Of a stretch of 64,000 nucleotides of DNA, positions 16,507 through 23,921 are shown piece after piece. The DNA comes from JACVRW01 sp038323835. GTDB lineage: Bacteria > Actinomycetota > Thermoleophilia > Solirubrobacterales > Thermoleophilaceae. Every line of letters starts with the position of its first letter. Positions within the stretch are counted from its first letter, which is position 1. The notes under the pieces are model-generated. The model searched no databases. It was not told where the DNA came from and worked only from the letters and a program-made list of their open reading frames with translations. The position numbers and the translations under genes were made by a program. The stretch spans positions 1 to 64,000 of the forward strand of contig JBBQHI010000006.1 of assembly GCA_038323835.1 (NCBI GenBank), written 5' to 3'.

Positions 16507-16551
16507 CTCGGTCCTCCCGGGTTGGTGAGGGCCCAGTATCCCGCCGGGGCG

Positions 16552-17589
16552 CTAGTCGAGGGTGCCGGCGTTGCCGGCCACGAAGGCCCTGAAGGCCTCG
16601 CCGTTCGGCCGCAGCACCCCCGGCTGGTCGTGGAGCCCCATGGCGGGAATGCCGTCGGCGTCGAACCAGATGACGAGCGGCAGATGCAGCTCGGACACGA
16701 CCTTCTGCAGGTCCCCGGTGACCACCCCGGGCAGCGTGTTGTGCTGGCCGATCTCGGTGGTGACCGCGGGCTTGCCGGTGGCGCGCTGTAGGTACTCCAC
16801 GGCCTCGCGGAGCGCCGGGGCATCGTTCTCGTACCAGTGGAAGTTCACGTAGTCGATCTTGCTCTGGCGATATGCCGGGATCAGCTGCTTGGCCCGGTCC
16901 CACGCGGCCTGGAGGGACTGGTTCTGGAGGCCGGCGAAGGGCTGCGCGCGCAGGTCCCGGAGCACCTGCGGCTGGTCTCCGAATACCCTCACCGCGAAGT
17001 CGTCGGCCTTTTCGGGCATGCCCCGGTCGATGTAGTCCTGCCAGGTGAGGAGGTCCATGGGCTGGCTCGTGATGCCGCCGTTCGTGACCTTGACCTTGCG
17101 CGCATGCGCCACCTCGACGGTGGCGTTCAGCTCGTTCACGTAGTCGGCCATATCTCCCTGGAAAAAGGAGGTGGAGTTCTCCTCGTTCTCGACCTGGACC
17201 AGCCTCGGCGCCGGCATCCCGTCGAGCGTGCTCGCCGCCTGCTGGCGGAACACCGCGACCTTCTCCGGGGTGTCCGGCGGACTGGAGACGTTGTGACCGT
17301 TGGCGTTCGGCTGAGGGTCATTGTGGAAGTCCACGACCACCTTCAGGCCGTTGCGCGCGAATACGTCGAAGGTCGGGCGCACCGGGGCGGTCACATCCTG
17401 TGAGAACCGGATCGTGTGCACGCCCAGGGCGCGCGCCTCCGTGGTGATTTCGGGCGCGCCCACAGCCCCGTTCACGAAGGGCAGGAAGATTCCCAGCGAG
17501 GTGGGCCCGCAGCCCGTGGCCCCGAGACACCCGAGCGCCATCGTGACGGCGAGGGCGGCCCGGCGAGATGCCTTCCTCGGGAAGCTCAT
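16552..17589 (-). CDS. Secreted lipoprotein, TIM-barrel glycoside hydrolase-like
   Basis: 345 residues from ATG 17589. A basic n-region (SFPRKASRR), a hydrophobic stretch and GATGC form a lipoprotein-type signal. The barrel shows RLVQVENEENS at the end of strand 4 (Asn-Glu acid/base position) and AVTTEIGQHN near strand 7 (nucleophile Glu), the clan GH-A pattern, with DFHNDPQPNANGHN and YVNFHWYENDAP between. The precise family (GH5, GH39 or a new one) cannot be fixed by eye. The neighbouring TetR gene on the same strand ends 43 bases upstream of its start. It probably degrades an external polysaccharide. Confidence 0.75.
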   Translation of the reverse strand: MSFPRKASRRAALAVTMALGCLGATGCGPTSLGIFLPFVNGAVGAPEITTEARALGVHTIRFSQDVTAPVRPTFDVFARNGLKVVVDFHNDPQPNANGHNVSSPPDTPEKVAVFRQQAASTLDGMPAPRLVQVENEENSTSFFQGDMADYVNELNATVEVAHARKVKVTNGGITSQPMDLLTWQDYIDRGMPEKADDFAVRVFGDQPQVLRDLRAQPFAGLQNQSLQAAWDRAKQLIPAYRQSKIDYVNFHWYENDAPALREAVEYLQRATGKPAVTTEIGQHNTLPGVVTGDLQKVVSELHLPLVIWFDADGIPAMGLHDQPGVLRPNGEAFRAFVAGNAGTLD

Positions 17590-17632
17590 GCCCGTGGGAA
17601 CACCGGCGCGGAGCCGGAGTTGCGAGGCGCCC

Positions 17633-18256
17633 TTAGGGCGGGACCGCCCCGTTCGCGTCCGTGCTCGCCTCGGCGCTCGAGGCAAAGGCCTGTAGGAGCG
17701 CCTGCCGCAGCAGCGCGTGGACCTGCTCGCGCGTGACCTTGCGCTCGCGCAGCCAGCGGAGGATCACGCCCTCCGAGTAGCCGAGCCAGCCATCGAGCGC
17801 GGCCTCCAGCACCGCGGTGCGCACCTGCTCGCGCGGGCGCCCCTCGAGAGCGGCGGCGAGCGCCACGAGCTCGTCGATTCGCTGGCTCCGGCGGGAGGCC
17901 ACCATCTGCTGAACGCGCGGCTCGCGGCCGCGAGCGGTGGCCACGTCCAGGTAGCCGGCTGCGCGCTCGTCCACGAAGCGGAGAAATCCTTCGAGGTTCT
18001 GGTCGAACTGCTCGAGGGGGGACAGCTCGGGGTCGCGCTGGAAGTGCTCGTCCACCTCGCCCTGCGAACGTGCGAGCACGGCCAGCAGAAACTCGTCCTT
18101 GGTCGGGAAGTAGTGGTAGAGGAGCCCCTTCGACACGCCCGCTGCGCTCGCGATGCGTTCGATCGACACGTGGTCGATGCCGTGCCGGCCGAGCAGGTCC
18201 ACACCAACGCTCAGGAGGTGCTCGCGTCGGTCGTCACCCGAGAGGCGCCGGCTCAC
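17633..18256 (-). CDS. TetR family transcriptional regulator
   Basis: 207 residues. The N-terminal helix-turn-helix reads HVSIERIASAAGVSKGLLYHYFPTKDEFLLAVL, a typical TetR DNA-binding domain (about 25-65), followed by an all-helical ligand domain. It is divergent from the secreted copper protein at 18360, with a palindromic operator in the shared 100-base gap, so it probably represses that gene and itself. Its C-terminal domain gives no clue to the ligand. Confidence 0.92.
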   Translation of the reverse strand: MSRRLSGDDRREHLLSVGVDLLGRHGIDHVSIERIASAAGVSKGLLYHYFPTKDEFLLAVLARSQGEVDEHFQRDPELSPLEQFDQNLEGFLRFVDERAAGYLDVATARGREPRVQQMVASRRSQRIDELVALAAALEGRPREQVRTAVLEAALDGWLGYSEGVILRWLRERKVTREQVHALLRQALLQAFASSAEASTDANGAVPP

Positions 18257-18310
18257 GTGACGAAACTACCCGCTTGACCAACGGCGCGCCGCTCCCTAGC
18301 ATCGGTCACT

Positions 18311-18328
18311 GTTGAACGTCCGGTCAAC
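18311..18328. promoter_or_regulatory. Palindromic operator, likely for the divergent TetR
   Basis: GTTGAACGTCCGGTCAAC has 5-base arms GTTGA/TCAAC around an 8-base centre, the usual size of a TetR site. A related half-site TTGACCAACGG lies at about 18274. It is centred in the gap between the TetR start (18256) and the ATG at 18360. Confidence 0.7.
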
Positions 18329-18359
18329 TAGCCCATGCGCCATGGGCACGGAGGTCTGA

Positions 18360-19895
18360 ATGCCCCGCCTCACCAAGGTCCTCACGGGCCTCGCCGTCAC
18401 CGCCTGCGCCGCCGTTGCCCCCGCCGCAGCCATGGCGCTGCCAGGCGCGCAGGTGTCCTCGACGAAGCTCGTCCAGCACGTGGACTACCCCGAGACGCAG
18501 CATCTCCATTACGAGTACGGGCCGATCGACATCGAGCCGGGCCAGAACAACATCGACGCGCGGATCAACCGCAACAAGCCCACGGTGCCGGGCTACATCA
18601 CGCGCTTCAAGCCCAACCTCGTGTACTCCGGCAGCCGCAAGGTCCCGCGCGTGGACGTGATTCATCTTCACCACGGGGTCTGGCTCAACAACGGCTATCC
18701 CACCTTCGCCGCGGGCGAGGAGAAGACCACCATGCAGCTGCCGCGTGGCTACGGGTACCAGTACAAGCCGACTGACAGCTGGATCATGAACTACATGATC
18801 CACAACCTCACGCCGGAGCCCACGAGGGTGTCGATCACCTACGACATCGACTTCGTGCCCGCTGGCACGGCCACGGCTGACAAGCTGGTCCGGGCCCGTC
18901 CGCTCTGGATGGACGTGTCGGGCCTCTCCGCCTACCCGGTCTTCGATGCGCTCAAGGGCGCGGGAAAGCACGGCAAGTTCACGTTCCCCGATCAGGCGCG
19001 GGCGTCGCAGAAGGACGACATCGGCCGGAACCACGAGATCACGGCTCCGCAGGACGTCACCCTGCTCAATACGGCCGGCCACCTGCACCCCGGCGGCCTC
19101 TACACGGACCTCAAGATCACGCGCGGATCGCGCACCAAGGAGCTGTTCAGGTCGGTGGCGAAGTACTTCGAGCCGGCGGGCGCCGTCTCCTGGGACGTCT
19201 CGATGACCCACACGAACCCGAGCTGGAAGGTGGCGGTGAAGGCGGGAGACCGCCTGAACGTGTCGGCCACCTACGACACCAGCAAGGCCTCCTGGTACGA
19301 GTCGATGGGGATCATGGTCACCTTCTACGCGCAGGGCGTGCACGGCGGGGCCAAGGATCCGTTCACCTCGGCGGTACCGACGCGCGGGCTGCTCACCCAC
19401 GGTCACCTACGCGAGAACCGCAATCACGGCGGAAAGGCGCAGCACCGCTACCCGGACGCGCGGGACCTCGCGAGCGGGGCCTTCAGCTCCAACCTCGACA
19501 TCAAGGGCTTCGTCTACGAGCGTGGCGATCTGAACGTGCCGGGCAAGCGCGGACGGCCCCCGGTGGTGCGCGCGGGACAGTCACTCACGTTCACCAACCT
19601 GGACGCTCTGACGACCATGTCGGCGCAGAAGTCGGCCTACCACACGATCACCTCGTGCAAGGCCCCCTGTACCGGAACGACGGGGGTCGCCTACCCGCTG
19701 GCCAACGCCAAGCGGCAGTTCGACTCGGGCGAGCTCGGCTACGGCCCGAACGGATTCACGCCGGCGGCGAACCGGAACACGTGGCAGACCCCGAAGACCC
19801 TGAAGGCTGGGACCTACACGTACTTCTGCCGCATCCACCCGTTCATGCGCGGTTCCTTCCGCGTGGTCTCGGACGGGAAGAAGCGGAAGGGCTAA
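18360..19895 (+). CDS. Secreted copper protein: histidine-rich domain plus C-terminal cupredoxin
   Basis: 511 residues with GGAGG five bases before the ATG. The signal peptide is residues 1-26 (LAVTACAAVAPAAAMA). The central part (30-370) has HLHHGVWLNNG and NTAGHLHPGGLYTDL, His motifs resembling copper sites of PHM/DBH-type monooxygenases. The last 110 residues form a cupredoxin: TTMSAQKSAYHTITSC supplies a His, and TYTYFCRIHPFMRGSFRV supplies Cys, His and Met of a type 1 copper site. The protein would therefore hold copper at two kinds of site outside the cell. It could be an oxidoreductase or a copper store; function is not known. It is probably controlled by the divergent TetR. Confidence 0.8.
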   Translation: MPRLTKVLTGLAVTACAAVAPAAAMALPGAQVSSTKLVQHVDYPETQHLHYEYGPIDIEPGQNNIDARINRNKPTVPGYITRFKPNLVYSGSRKVPRVDVIHLHHGVWLNNGYPTFAAGEEKTTMQLPRGYGYQYKPTDSWIMNYMIHNLTPEPTRVSITYDIDFVPAGTATADKLVRARPLWMDVSGLSAYPVFDALKGAGKHGKFTFPDQARASQKDDIGRNHEITAPQDVTLLNTAGHLHPGGLYTDLKITRGSRTKELFRSVAKYFEPAGAVSWDVSMTHTNPSWKVAVKAGDRLNVSATYDTSKASWYESMGIMVTFYAQGVHGGAKDPFTSAVPTRGLLTHGHLRENRNHGGKAQHRYPDARDLASGAFSSNLDIKGFVYERGDLNVPGKRGRPPVVRAGQSLTFTNLDALTTMSAQKSAYHTITSCKAPCTGTTGVAYPLANAKRQFDSGELGYGPNGFTPAANRNTWQTPKTLKAGTYTYFCRIHPFMRGSFRVVSDGKKRKG

Positions 19896-19900
19896 GCCAG

Positions 19901-19970
19901 CGGGGAGCGGAGCCCGATCGTTGATCGGGCGAGCACCGCAGCCTCACGTCATCGGGCGGAGCACCGCAGC
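19901..19970 (+). repeat. REP-like intergenic repeat, copy 4 plus a partial copy
   Basis: The full element (19901-19942) has the perfect hairpin GCCCGATC-GTT-GATCGGGC. A shortened second copy (19949-19970, ATCGGGCGGAGCACCGCAGC) follows directly. It lies between the convergent stops at 19895 and 19973. Confidence 0.85.
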
Positions 19971-19972
19971 AC

Positions 19973-20929
19973 TTAATTGCCCCGTCCCGACTTGAGCATG
20001 CCCTTCCAGCTCTCTGGATCGGTGTCCGCGGGCTCGGTCGAGTCGATGAAGTCGAGGAGCACGTCGAGGAAGCGCTGGGGATCGTCCACGTGCGGGAAGT
20101 GGCCCGCGTCGTCGAACACCTCGAGGCGGCTGGACGGCACCAGCTCGTGCGCCGCGAGGCCGTGCGCCACCGGGATGATCGGGTCGCGCGCGCCCCAGAC
20201 GAGCAGGAACGGGATGTTCTCGGCGAGATAGAGGCGGTCGCTCGCGTTCACGCGCTGGCCGCGCGGGTCCACGATCGTGCGCAGGGTGTTGATGAACGCC
20301 GACCGGGCCTCGGGATCGGCCAGCGAGGCGTGGCCGCGGCCCAGCTCGGCCATATCGGTGCCAGCGCGGAGCCCGACCCGCCCGAACACGCGGCTCACGG
20401 CGCGGCCGGCGTCGAGCAGGCGCGTGCTGGCCAGAATGGGCAGCACGACCTCCGAGAACGGAAGCGTCGCGGCGCGCAGGAGGACGCTGACCTCGCGCCC
20501 CAGGCCGCCGCTGTCCACGAGCACGAGCCGCTCGCAGCGCTCGGGGAACTGGTAGGCGAGCTGCATCACGATCCCGCCGCCGAGCGAGTGCCCGACAAAC
20601 GTGGCGCTCTCGTGCCCGAGCGTGACCATCAGGTCGCGAACGCCGCTCGCGTAGGCGCCGAGTGAGTAGTCCCCGCGCGGCTTGGCCGACTCGCCGTGCC
20701 CGATCAGGTCGGGCGCGATCACGGTGAACCGGGTGGCCAGGTACGGCATCACTCGCTCCCATGTGGCGGAGTTCGAGGTGATGCCGTGCACGAGCACGAT
20801 GGCCGGGCCGCTCCCGGCGGAGCGGTAGGCCACGCGGTGGCCGTGGAGCATGATCTCCTTGAGCTCGAAGTCCTCTGGAGGGAGCCGCCGGACCGATGTC
20901 GCGGGGGCGTTTTGGGTGGCTTGGGCCAT
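19973..20929 (-). CDS. Alpha/beta hydrolase
   Basis: 318 residues. Oxyanion/turn motif LVHGITSNSATWERV, nucleophile GHSLGG (Ser115), a cap region, then LLVWGARDPIIPV (acid Asp) and DDAGHFPHVDDP (His). This is the fold of epoxide hydrolases, haloperoxidase-like and C-C hydrolases. No signal peptide; cytosolic. The substrate cannot be assigned. A 29-base gap separates it from the minus-strand secreted protein downstream of its start, so the two may share a transcript. Confidence 0.9.
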   Translation of the reverse strand: MAQATQNAPATSVRRLPPEDFELKEIMLHGHRVAYRSAGSGPAIVLVHGITSNSATWERVMPYLATRFTVIAPDLIGHGESAKPRGDYSLGAYASGVRDLMVTLGHESATFVGHSLGGGIVMQLAYQFPERCERLVLVDSGGLGREVSVLLRAATLPFSEVVLPILASTRLLDAGRAVSRVFGRVGLRAGTDMAELGRGHASLADPEARSAFINTLRTIVDPRGQRVNASDRLYLAENIPFLLVWGARDPIIPVAHGLAAHELVPSSRLEVFDDAGHFPHVDDPQRFLDVLLDFIDSTEPADTDPESWKGMLKSGRGN

Positions 20930-20958
20930 GCCTGGACCCTACCGCTGCGGTTTTTTCG

Positions 20959-21654
20959 CTACCGCTTGCGGTGGAAGTCCCACTGGAACAGCAGGTCGAT
21001 CCCGGCCATGGAGTAGCCGTCCACGCGCGGGTCGCCCACGTGGGTGAAGGGGAAGTAGCCCGTGGCGAAGGGGGTCCCGGGGCTGAGCGTGCCCACGCTG
21101 TCCAGCACGTGCAGCGGCAGCGTGCCCGGCCCCACCGCGCTGAGTGCCAGCCCGTCGGAGGAGTGGATGCGGTGGCGCAGCTTCTTGCTGCGGACGTCGT
21201 AGACGAGGACGTTCACCTTCTTCTTCGTCGTCCGGTTGGCCCGAGGGCGAAAGGCCTTGCCCACGAATCGCGCCGTGCAGCAGGTGTAGGTGCCCGGCAC
21301 GTCGCGGCCGGTGAAGGGGTTCACGCGGCTCGACCCGGTGAGGACCGTGAGGCGCAGCTTGGCCGGGTGTGGCCCCGACCTGACGCGGATGTGCGTGACC
21401 CGTCCGGTGGAGGGGACGATGAACGTGGGCCGGAGGGAGCCCTGGTAGCCCGCGTGCCGGTAGGTGCACGAGGTCTGGTTGCTCGGGGAGAGCACGACTC
21501 CGCCGATCGGGCCGAGCACGAGTGCGGCCTCGCAGCCGTACGTGGCGTTCGGGGCGGTGCGCATCGTGCTCCCGTACCACTTCGCCGAGGCCGGGCCCGC
21601 CAGCGCGGTGACGCAGACGGCCGTGGCGAGGACAAGTCCCGTGCGGCGGATCAC
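20959..21654 (-). CDS. Secreted hypothetical protein
   Basis: 231 residues with a signal peptide MIRRTGLVLATAVCVTALAG-PASA. The mature part is beta-rich with several Cys (YGCEAALVLG, NQTSCTYRHAG, GTYTCCTARFVG) and reads like an extracellular beta-sandwich. No family is recognised. The gene ends 29 bases before the alpha/beta hydrolase start on the same strand. Confidence 0.75.
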   Translation of the reverse strand: MIRRTGLVLATAVCVTALAGPASAKWYGSTMRTAPNATYGCEAALVLGPIGGVVLSPSNQTSCTYRHAGYQGSLRPTFIVPSTGRVTHIRVRSGPHPAKLRLTVLTGSSRVNPFTGRDVPGTYTCCTARFVGKAFRPRANRTTKKKVNVLVYDVRSKKLRHRIHSSDGLALSAVGPGTLPLHVLDSVGTLSPGTPFATGYFPFTHVGDPRVDGYSMAGIDLLFQWDFHRKR

Positions 21655-21827
21655 CGTTCGAGACTAGCCTCGGTTTGCTCTCGGCGCCGCGATGGCGCCG
21701 GCCGCGTCCTCCGGCGGAGGGAACGACGCTGGTCGCACGATCTCGACGTTCTCGCGTGACATCGCCTGCGAGTATCACCCGGCGGGGGTGGCGTGACAAC
21801 CTTCTGCATGTGGACCACGGCGCAGAG

Positions 21828-22322
21828 GTGAGAGCGGGACCGGGCGTCGAGATCGAGCGCAAGTTCCTGCTCCCGGAGCCTCCGGCCGAGGCTGCGGGAG
21901 CCCCGTCGGATCGCATCGAGCAGGGGTACCTCGCGATCTCGGACGACGGTGTGGAGGTGCGCATCCGCCGGATCGGCGGGCGGACGGTGCTCACGGTGAA
22001 GAAGGGGAGCGGACGACGCCGCCTCGAGGAGGAGGTGGACATTCCCGGGGCCACCTTCGATGCCCTCTGGCCGCTGACCGAGGACCGGCGGGTCGAGAAA
22101 GAGCGCTTCCGGCTGGGCGGCGAGGGGCGCGGGATCGAGCTGGACGTGTACGACGGTGCCCTCGATGGGCTCGTGGTGGCCGAGATCGAGTTCGACTCCG
22201 AACAGGCGAGCGAGGAGTTCGACCCGCCCCCCTGGCTGGGGCGCGAGGTGACCGGAGACGAGCGATACGCGAACCAGCGGCTCGCGGTCCAGGGCAGGCC
22301 GGCGGTGGAGCCCGAGCCATGA
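21828..22322 (+). CDS. CYTH domain protein (triphosphate tunnel enzyme)
   Basis: 164 residues from GTG 21828 (GTG 21810 possible). It begins GVEIERKFLL, the ExExK signature, and has RIEQGYLAI, VEVRIRRIG, LTVKKGSG, KERFRL and ELDVYDGALDGLVVAEIEF, the alternating basic and acidic strands of the tunnel fold. Such enzymes bind triphosphate or polyphosphate, acting as tripolyphosphatase, thiamine triphosphatase or class IV cyclase. Its stop overlaps the CHAD gene start by four bases, the known CYTH-CHAD partnership, so a polyphosphate role is the best guess. Confidence 0.9.
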   Translation: MRAGPGVEIERKFLLPEPPAEAAGAPSDRIEQGYLAISDDGVEVRIRRIGGRTVLTVKKGSGRRRLEEEVDIPGATFDALWPLTEDRRVEKERFRLGGEGRGIELDVYDGALDGLVVAEIEFDSEQASEEFDPPPWLGREVTGDERYANQRLAVQGRPAVEPEP

Positions 22323-23251
22323 TCGCCGGCACCCCCGGCGACCCCACGTACGGCCTGCACGACGACGAGCCGGCGGGCGAGGGCATCCGCCGCGCGGCCC
22401 GGGGACGCGTCGACAGTGCCGTGGAGCGGCTGAGCCGCGACACCGAGACGGATCTCGCGCAGGCGGTGCACGACACCCGCAAGGACATGAAGAAGCTGCG
22501 CTCGCTGCTGAGGCTGGTGCGCGACGAACTGGGCCCCCGGCGCTACCGGGCCGAGAACGGGCGGTACCGGGACGCCGCCCGGCTGCTCTCGAGCGCGCGT
22601 GACGCGGAGGTCAAGCTCGAGACACTGGCCTCCCTACGTGAGCGTTACCCGGATGAGGCACCGGAGGCGAAGGGGCTCGAGCGCAGGCTCGAGGAGGAGC
22701 GCGACAGGCTCGCCGGCGGCGTGGACGACCCCGAGGTGAGCGGGCGCCTCGAGGCAGCGGCGGAGCGCATCGGCCAGGGCGGCGCGGAGGTGGACGCCTG
22801 GGAGTTCCCGGACGACGGGTTCGATCTCGTGCGTCGCGGCCTCGAGCGCTCCTACCGGGGCGGCCGGGACGGCCTCCGCGCGGTGCGCGACGATCCCTCC
22901 GCGGAAGCGGTGCACGAGTGGCGCAAGCGGGTCAAGGACCTCTGGTACCACCTCCGGCTGCTCCGCGAGATCTGGCCGGGCGCCATGAAGGGCGCCGCCG
23001 ACGAGGCGCACGAGCTATCCGAGCTTCTCGGTGACCATCACGACCTGAGCGTGCTGATCGACGAGGCGCGCGCCGACACGCCGGAGGACCCGGACCTGGA
23101 GCCCCTGGCCACGCTGGCCGACCGCCGCCAGGGCGAGCTGCTCGACGAGGCGCTGCCCTCCGGGGATCGTCTCTACGCCGAGAAGCCCAAGCAGTTCACG
23201 CGCCGCGTCGGCGTGTACTGGAAGGCCTCGCGCGGCGCCAAGGGCTCGTAG
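22319..23251 (+). CDS. CHAD domain protein
   Basis: 310 residues, all helical. Two CHAD halves are visible: AVHDTRKDMKKLRSLLRLVRDELG and RYRDAARLLSSARDAEVKLE in the first, and AVHEWRKRVKDLWYHLRLL with LSELLGDHHDLSVL in the second. The conserved His and Arg/Lys residues line a basic surface that binds polyphosphate in characterised family members. The ATG overlaps the CYTH stop, so both are made together. It probably targets polyphosphate granules or assists the CYTH enzyme. Confidence 0.92.
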   Translation: MIAGTPGDPTYGLHDDEPAGEGIRRAARGRVDSAVERLSRDTETDLAQAVHDTRKDMKKLRSLLRLVRDELGPRRYRAENGRYRDAARLLSSARDAEVKLETLASLRERYPDEAPEAKGLERRLEEERDRLAGGVDDPEVSGRLEAAAERIGQGGAEVDAWEFPDDGFDLVRRGLERSYRGGRDGLRAVRDDPSAEAVHEWRKRVKDLWYHLRLLREIWPGAMKGAADEAHELSELLGDHHDLSVLIDEARADTPEDPDLEPLATLADRRQGELLDEALPSGDRLYAEKPKQFTRRVGVYWKASRGAKGS

Positions 23252-23540
23252 GCGAGCCCGCCGCATCTCAATCGCTTCACATCGGTCTCGTCTCCGCGTG
23301 CGTTGATGCGCGTTCGTGCTCGCGAAGATCGTTGGCCTCACTCTGCCGGCAGGCGCCCTCATGGGCCAGCCGGCGCTGTTCCGCGCCCTTTCGGCACTCA
23401 TCGTGACGCGGCTGTTCGCGCTGTCGTGGCGTTACCGGCACGTCGGGGTCGACGTGCCGAGCGCTGCTCCCCGGACTTTTCAGGCCCGGACACGAGAGCG
23501 TGACATTTGCCCGGTGACGGTCGGCGCCCGTACCGGGCGC
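23252..23540. other. Non-coding or decayed stretch before the phosphatase remnant
   Basis: About 290 bases with weaker third-position GC bias and no recognisable gene. A frame from 23316 runs into the phosphatase remnant but its first part (MLAKIVGLTLPAGALMGQ...) has no resemblance to a phosphatase N-terminus. It may be a junction left by deletion. Confidence 0.5.
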
Positions 23541-23846
23541 GATGACACGCTGGTGGTCACCGCGGACCACGCGCACACCAGCGAGATCGTGCCGGAGGAC
23601 GCTGAGGGCGACAGCCTGCCCACCGGCTACAGCACCATCCTGCTCACGGCCGACGGCCAGACCCTGCGCCTGACCTACGGCACGTCGGGTTACGGCGGGG
23701 CGGGCAAGCCGCCCGTGAGCGAGCCCCCCAGTCAGCAGCACACCGGGTCGGTGGTTCCCGTCTGGGCCCGCGGCCCGGGGGCGGCGAGGGTGCTCGGCAC
23801 CCACGACCACACGGACCTGTTCGACCTGTTGCAGGGCGGCCACTAG
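23541..23846 (+). pseudogene. C-terminal remnant of an alkaline phosphatase (PhoA family)
   Basis: About 100 residues read DDTLVVTADHAHTSEIV, then TLRLTYGTSGYGG, QQHTGSVVPVWARGPGAA and VLGTHDHTDLFDLL. These are the C-terminal metal-binding (Asp-His in TADHAH, His in QHTG) and closing motifs of PhoA-type phosphatases. The whole N-terminal two thirds, with the Ser nucleophile, are absent and the sequence just upstream is unrelated. One residue also appears lost in the LVVTADH strand. This is a truncated, inactive copy. Confidence 0.8.
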
Positions 23847-23921
23847 CAGCCATCCCGGCCCGCGGCGTCCCCGACGCGCCGTGTGCCGGGCCCGCGGCGT
23901 CCGTCTGCGATCCTCGGCGGA

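Noticed and set aside
20939..22471. Open frame of 510 codons on the minus strand
   Set aside because: Overlaps the secreted protein in another frame and the CYTH gene in antisense.
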